Assembly: GCA_003229095.1 (NCBI GenBank)
Contig: QIHS01000147.1
Location: 1-18,038, forward strand
Source: Woeseia sp.
GTDB lineage: Bacteria; Pseudomonadota; Gammaproteobacteria; Steroidobacterales; Woeseiaceae
Length of the DNA: 18,038 nucleotides
Direction of reading: 5' to 3'
In this document: positions 13,845-18,038 of the stretch, in pieces
Layout of the letters: each line of letters opens with the position of its first letter
Numbering within the stretch: position 1 is the stretch's first letter
Made by a program: the position numbers and the translations under genes
The notes under the pieces: generated by a model
Database searches by the model: none
Seen by the model: only the letters and a program-made list of their open reading frames with translations
Told to the model about the DNA's origin: nothing

Positions 13845-15911
13845 ATGAGAAACGCTGTTAAGGCGTCGAATTTTACGCGCATCGGTTTCACCGTAAACAT
13901 CGTCTTGCTGGTCTTTTCAATTTCCGCATGCTCACAGGATTCCGAAACTGGCGCTGCGCCCACGCCTGGTGCCGGCATAATTCCTGCACCGGACACGATG
14001 GAGGGCAGCTGGGGTTATCTTGGCGGCGATGCAGCCCATACACGATACTCCGCAGCCGACGAAATAACGCTTGAGAATTTCCCGGATCTGGAAGAAGACT
14101 GGACCTGGGACGGCGCAAGCTTCAATGCGCAAAGCGGTCGCTCTACGCCGAGCTATATCAACGGCAAGCTCTTCACGGTTGCCGGGCCCCGCCGTTACGT
14201 TGTCGCACTTGATCCGGCAAATGGCGAGTTACTCTGGTCGTACGGAGAACCCAAAACACCGCGCCACGAATACTCGATGCGGGCAGACTATGGCAAGGGA
14301 GTGGCTTACGCCGAGGTTGACGGTCGAGGCGTTGTATACATTTCATCGCCGGCGTTTTTCCTGACAGCACTTGATGCAGAAACCGGCAAGCCGCTGGAGA
14401 ACTGGGGTCGCCCCGTGGGCGTTGACGGATTTCCGCAAACCGGCGTGACCGACATGCTCACCGATCTTTTAGAAGATTTGCCTTACAGCCATGATCCTGT
14501 CGAGGGCATGGACCTCGCTGACGGATACATCACTACATCGTCACCACCGATCGTCGTCAACGGTGTTGTTATCGTTGGCAACTCGCACGAGCAAGGCTAC
14601 TACCAGTCACGCGTTGAGAATGTGCCTGGCGACATCCTGGGTTATGACGCCCGGACCGGCGAATTCCTCTGGAAATTCCACATCATTCCGCGGCCGGGTG
14701 AGAATGGGCACGAGACATGGGAAAACGATGCCTGGAAATGGACCGGCGACGTATCTTCCTGGGCCCCGATGTCGGCGGACCAGGAACGTGGCATCGTCTA
14801 CATACCCACGAACGGCGTCACCATCGATTACTACGGCGGTTTTAGTCCTGGTGACAATTTGTACAGCACCAGCCTGGTCGCGCTCGATGCCAGAACGGGC
14901 AAACGCGTCTGGCATTACCAACTCGTCAAGCACGACATCTGGAATTACGATACACCAACGGCCCCTGTGCTACTCGACGTCAATATCGATGGCAAAGAAG
15001 TGCCGATCATCGTGCAAACCACAAAACAGAATTTCGCGTACACATTCAACCGCGAAACCGGTGAACCCATCTGGCCGATTATCGACACGCCGGTTCCTGC
15101 CTCCGACATTCCGGGCGAACAATTGGCGGCGACGCAACCATTTCCGACCAAACCGGCAGCCTACGGCATGCAGGGACTAACCTACGACGATCTCGTCAAC
15201 TACACGCCCGCGCTCAGGGAAGCCGCGATCGAGGCACTCAAGAACCACAAAATCGGCCCATTGTTTAACCCACCACTGCATCGCGATAATGATCAGGGCT
15301 ATCGCGCCGCTTACTGGTGTCCGGGTGATGGCGGCGGCACAAATATTGACGGACCCACCGTTGCCGATCCTGAAACCGGCATTCTCTATGTTTCCACTCG
15401 TGCCGCCTGCTCGTCGCGAATCATCGTGCCGGGCGAAGAGCGCGATCCGGACATCGAAGCACCGACGGGCACAACATTCTCCGACTTTGCGTCATTGCGG
15501 TCGGACCAGGTTCGGCATCCCGATGGCCTGCCATTGTTCAAACCGCCGTACAGCCACATCACTGCAATCGACATGAACACGGGCGAGCATTTGTGGCAAC
15601 TCCCGATCGGTGATACGCCGGATCGAATTACCAACAATCCGGCGCTGGAAGGAATCGAGTTACCAGCGACCGGTACGGGACGCAACGCGGTCATGGCAGT
15701 AACCAAAAGCGTATTCATGTACACGAGCCAGGCGAGTGACGAAACGCCGATGCTGTTTTTCGTGGACAAACTGACCGGCGAGGCTGTCGGAAGTGTAGAA
15801 ATTCCCGACAATGTCAACTACGGCATTTCAACCTACATGCATGAGGGCAAGCAATACGTATTGCTGCAGAGCGGCGCTAAACTGACTGCAATGGCGCTGG
15901 GCGAGTTTTAG
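13845..15911 (+). CDS. PQQ-dependent dehydrogenase lipoprotein, paralogue of the first
   Basis: A 688-residue quinoprotein nearly collinear with the one at 9936-11915; by eye most positions are identical, with only a few extra residues in the segment LLEDLPYSHDPVEG. It carries the same landmarks: GGDAAHTRYSAADEI, GHETWENDAWKWTGD, KHDIWNYDTP (His363, Asp364, Asp369) and TQPFPTKP. Two differences matter. The leader ends in SISAC, a lipobox with Cys29 followed by Ser-Gln, so this copy should be lipid-anchored, probably to the outer membrane, whereas the first is soluble. In addition, the first His of HHDIW is replaced by Lys362 and other pocket residues differ, so the substrate may differ. No cytochrome follows it; it may use the one from the first pair. 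GGGGGAG six bases before ATG supports the start. Confidence 0.88.
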   Translation: MRNAVKASNFTRIGFTVNIVLLVFSISACSQDSETGAAPTPGAGIIPAPDTMEGSWGYLGGDAAHTRYSAADEITLENFPDLEEDWTWDGASFNAQSGRSTPSYINGKLFTVAGPRRYVVALDPANGELLWSYGEPKTPRHEYSMRADYGKGVAYAEVDGRGVVYISSPAFFLTALDAETGKPLENWGRPVGVDGFPQTGVTDMLTDLLEDLPYSHDPVEGMDLADGYITTSSPPIVVNGVVIVGNSHEQGYYQSRVENVPGDILGYDARTGEFLWKFHIIPRPGENGHETWENDAWKWTGDVSSWAPMSADQERGIVYIPTNGVTIDYYGGFSPGDNLYSTSLVALDARTGKRVWHYQLVKHDIWNYDTPTAPVLLDVNIDGKEVPIIVQTTKQNFAYTFNRETGEPIWPIIDTPVPASDIPGEQLAATQPFPTKPAAYGMQGLTYDDLVNYTPALREAAIEALKNHKIGPLFNPPLHRDNDQGYRAAYWCPGDGGGTNIDGPTVADPETGILYVSTRAACSSRIIVPGEERDPDIEAPTGTTFSDFASLRSDQVRHPDGLPLFKPPYSHITAIDMNTGEHLWQLPIGDTPDRITNNPALEGIELPATGTGRNAVMAVTKSVFMYTSQASDETPMLFFVDKLTGEAVGSVEIPDNVNYGISTYMHEGKQYVLLQSGAKLTAMALGEF

Positions 15912-16020
15912 CGCGTTGTTGTTGGGACTATTGCGCAAGCCCGCGAAAACGCCAGGCAGGATTTTCACTGATTGCCATCTCATGATGTGGCACACAGCGA
16001 TTCTGGCCACCGTTTTGGTT

Positions 16021-16029
16021 TGATATAGT
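16021..16029 (+). promoter_or_regulatory. candidate extended -10 promoter of the class-III aminotransferase gene
   Basis: TGATATAGT at 16021-16029 is an extended -10 element 41 bases before the ATG at 16070. The -35 region is weak (TTCTGG at 16001-16006, 17-base spacing). The rest of the 158-base gap after the second quinoprotein shows no other structure, and no clear Shine-Dalgarno precedes the ATG. Confidence 0.35.
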
Positions 16030-16069
16030 CCTCGACTGCCCAACTTCGCCAACCGTTGACGATAATTCC

Positions 16070-17570
16070 ATGTCGCAAACTGAAAACCAATTCAATTCTG
16101 AACTGTTCATCTCCAGGCTCGCCGAGATGAGGACTTTTGGCGGTCCAGCCATCACCAGCGGCCTCGCAGATGACGTCATCCGGGACTTTCTTGGCGAGGA
16201 CGAGTCTCTTGCCATTGCGATCGCACGGGCCCATATGCACTTCAGCAACCTCAAGGAGTCGCACGACGATTTTCTCGCGCTTGGCGAATCCGAGCAGATC
16301 ACACGGGCGCAACGCGGGTTCACCAATTTCTATGACGAAGATGCGGTCAATCCATTCGTTGCCGCGGCCGCCGCAGGTCCCTGGGTCGTCAGCCTGAAGG
16401 GTGCTGTTGTTTATGATTGTGGCGGTTACGGCATGCTCGGGTTTGGTCACGCGCCAGAGCCCTTACTCGAAGCGATGTGCCAGCCACATGTCATGGCCAA
16501 TATAATGACTGCCAGCGTAAGCCAGATGAACTTTATTTCCTGCCTGAAAAACGAGATCGGTCACACGCGAGAAAACGGCTCACCGTTCGCAAGCTACCTT
16601 TGCCTGAACAGTGGTTCTGAATCGACCTCGATCGCATCACGCATTGCAGATATCAATACAAAGAGCCTGACCGATGCAGGTGCAAAGTACGAGGGATGCG
16701 AAATACGAGGCCTGACACTCAAAGGCAGTTTTCACGGTCGCACTGATCGTCCGGCTCGCTATTCCGATTCAACGCTAACACCTGGCCTCGTACCGCGACA
16801 GCGACTATCTGTTGACGGTCGAACCCAACGATATCGAAGCGCTGGAAGCGGTCTTTGCCAAGGCTGAAGATGATGGTGTGTTCATCGAGGCATTTTTCAT
16901 GGAACCGGTCATGGGCGAAGGCAATCCGGGCCAGTCGCTGAATGCCGAATTTTATGCGCTTGCACGAACGTTAACCCGCGCGCACGGCTCAATGTTAGTC
17001 ATCGATTCCATTCAGGCGGGATTGCGCGCACACGGCGTGTTATCAATAGTCGATTATCCGGGTTTCGAAAAGCTGGATGAACCAGACATGGAGGCTTACT
17101 CAAAGGCCCTGAATGGCGGCCAGTTTCCACTGTCTGTGCTGGCCTTGTCCAAGAATGCGGCATCGATCTACCAGCATGGGCTTTATGGCAATACCATGAC
17201 CAGCAACCCTCGCGGGCTGGATGTTGCAGTATCTGTATTGGACAGTTTCACACCGGAATTACGCAACAACATTCGTGACAAAGGCCGTGAACTGCTCGAA
17301 AAACTCCAGCAACTTCGTGACGAACTCGGCGATGCCATTACTGACATTCAGGGAACCGGATTACTGCTCAGTTGTGAGCTGAACGCCCGTTACAAGTGCC
17401 ACGGCACAAACAGTACCGAGGACTATTTGCGCAAGCTTGGTCTTGGGGTCATCCACGGCGGCACCCGGTCGCTGCGTTTTACACCGATTTTTGCGGTTGG
17501 CAGCAAAGAAATCGACTTGATTATCAAACTAACGCGTGAGGCATTGCGCGAAGGCCCGCTACTACAATAG
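16070..17570 (+). pseudogene. class-III PLP aminotransferase, split by a frameshift
   Basis: Two frames, 16070-16867 and the frame ending at 17570, together encode one class-III (omega/ornithine-type) aminotransferase of about 499 residues. Frame one has VVYDCGGYGMLGFGHAPEP, the SGSESTSIASRIA motif (PLP phosphate site) and FHGRTDRPARYSDST. After codon 16775-16777 it turns to nonsense. Frame two takes up the family with HLASYRDSDYLLTVEPNDIEA, then VIDSIQAGLRAHG (Asp codon 17004-17006 binds the PLP ring) and SKALNGGQFPLS (Schiff-base Lys codon 17103-17105). Frame two has a TAA at 16776-16778, so the shift is between about 16772 and 16784; one extra base, or two missing, would explain it. All catalytic residues survive in the two pieces, so this is either a recent mutation or a sequence error. 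The normal DEVQxG is DSIQAG here. The substrate is unknown; it would be a cytoplasmic enzyme. Confidence 0.82.
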
Positions 17571-17765
17571 CGACTTGCGACAGCCGACCGTTGAATATCG
17601 GATTTTGCAAGACTCGCGCAGTAGACCGCTGACCTGTTGCAAAATACGCTACTTTTCCAGACAAGTTCCTGAATCGCTCGATGAGCAACGGCGGAGCCGA
17701 TTTTGGCGCAGAAATTCCGGTATATTGGCCGGTCTGGTCACACACAATTCCCAAAAAGGTTCGTC

Positions 17766-18038
17766 ATGAAGCTTGTCCCACTGATCTTAGCGATTCTATT
17801 CATTATTCTATTCATTTCCGGATGTTCGTTATCTGAACAGTCCGAGTCTGAACCAGTAGCGTCGCACGCGACTGAAGCCGACTCCGGGGCAAGTGTCGCA
17901 ATGGCGTCCGTAGCCAACCCTCATGCGACAAATGCGGCAGTCGAAATGCTGGCGAGAGGCGGCCACGCAGTCGATGCCGCCATTGCCGCGCATGCCGTGT
18001 TGGGCCTGGTTGAGCCGCAGAGCTCAGGTCTGGGCGGT
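17766..18038 (+). CDS. ggt: gamma-glutamyltransferase lipoprotein, 5' part
   Basis: The first 91 codons of a gamma-glutamyltransferase (glutathione hydrolase), which removes the gamma-glutamyl group from glutathione and its conjugates outside the cytoplasm. After the leader, the family N-terminus is clear: VAMASVANPHATNAAVEML, GGHAVDAAIAAHAVLGLVEPQ and SGLGG. The leader MKLVPLILAILFIILFISGC ends in a lipobox with Cys20, so it is an anchored lipoprotein and not the soluble form typical of E. coli. AAGG eight bases before ATG 17766 supports the start. The catalytic Thr and the autoprocessing site lie beyond the right edge. The 195-base gap before it contains no recognised gene. Confidence 0.88.
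   Translation, partial: MKLVPLILAILFIILFISGCSLSEQSESEPVASHATEADSGASVAMASVANPHATNAAVEMLARGGHAVDAAIAAHAVLGLVEPQSSGLGG
17793..17816 (+). repeat. perfect 12-base tandem duplication in the ggt signal peptide
   Basis: ATTCTATTCATT occurs twice with no gap (17793-17804 and 17805-17816). It is in frame and encodes ILFI-ILFI at residues 10-17, the hydrophobic core of the lipoprotein leader. One copy removed would leave a short but possibly still usable leader. Confidence 0.9.

Noticed and set aside
14491..15180. 229-codon open frame on the plus strand
   Set aside because: It is a shifted frame inside the second quinoprotein gene, with Ser/Arg/Thr-rich low-complexity translation; a similar shadow exists at 10387-10878 in the paralogue.
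1..18038. CRISPR array, tRNA, insertion sequence or prophage
   Set aside because: No regularly spaced repeats, cloverleaf-like stretches, transposase or integrase motifs were found on reading the window.

Overview
The window reads as chromosomal DNA of a free-living, aerobic, probably marine gammaproteobacterium. This is inferred from moderate GC, Tat and lipoprotein signals, PQQ quinoproteins paired with a c-type cytochrome, a DUF3014/TPR pair and a methionine-salvage operon; no rRNA or other marker fixes the taxon. I saw no tRNA, rRNA, insertion sequence, phage gene or CRISPR array. Two genes are split by frameshifts (DUF3014 near 5250, class-III aminotransferase near 16778), which are either assembly errors or recent decay.

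Layout. Bases 1-1559 hold, on the minus strand, an NAD(P)-dependent aldehyde dehydrogenase whose stop overlaps the start of an open frame leaving the left edge. A 142-base divergent spacer with dyads and an extended -10 separates it from a cytoplasmic, NpRdhA-type cobalamin/iron-sulfur reductive dehalogenase (1702-3918) with an internally duplicated B12 module. Convergent to this lie a periplasmic TPR protein and the frameshifted DUF3014 membrane protein. Bases 5845-9638 look like one operon: a DUF885 lipoprotein, a LysE/RhtB exporter, and mtnB-mtnC-mtnD of methionine salvage with 1-14 base gaps or overlaps. A leader of about 300 bases with several dyads and a terminator-like hairpin precedes the next block.

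Bases 9936-15911 form an export-oriented oxidative cluster: soluble periplasmic PQQ dehydrogenase, cytochrome c abutting it, Tat-exported MalY/PatB-like PLP enzyme, then a close paralogue of the first quinoprotein rebuilt as a lipoprotein. All three large enzymes share an unusually purine-rich AGGGGGA-type ribosome binding site. After it come the broken class-III aminotransferase and the start of a gamma-glutamyltransferase lipoprotein that runs off the right edge.

How the genes may work together. MtnB, MtnC and MtnD catalyse consecutive steps from methylthioribulose-1-phosphate to the 2-oxo acid precursor of methionine. The quinoproteins would oxidise an alcohol or sugar in the periplasm and pass electrons to the cytochrome. 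The most unusual parts are the cytoplasmic reductive dehalogenase and the quinoprotein / exported PLP-enzyme cluster, whose substrate I cannot name from sequence. An exported C-S lyase-type enzyme near a gamma-glutamyltransferase raises the speculative idea of periplasmic breakdown of thiol or glutathione conjugates.
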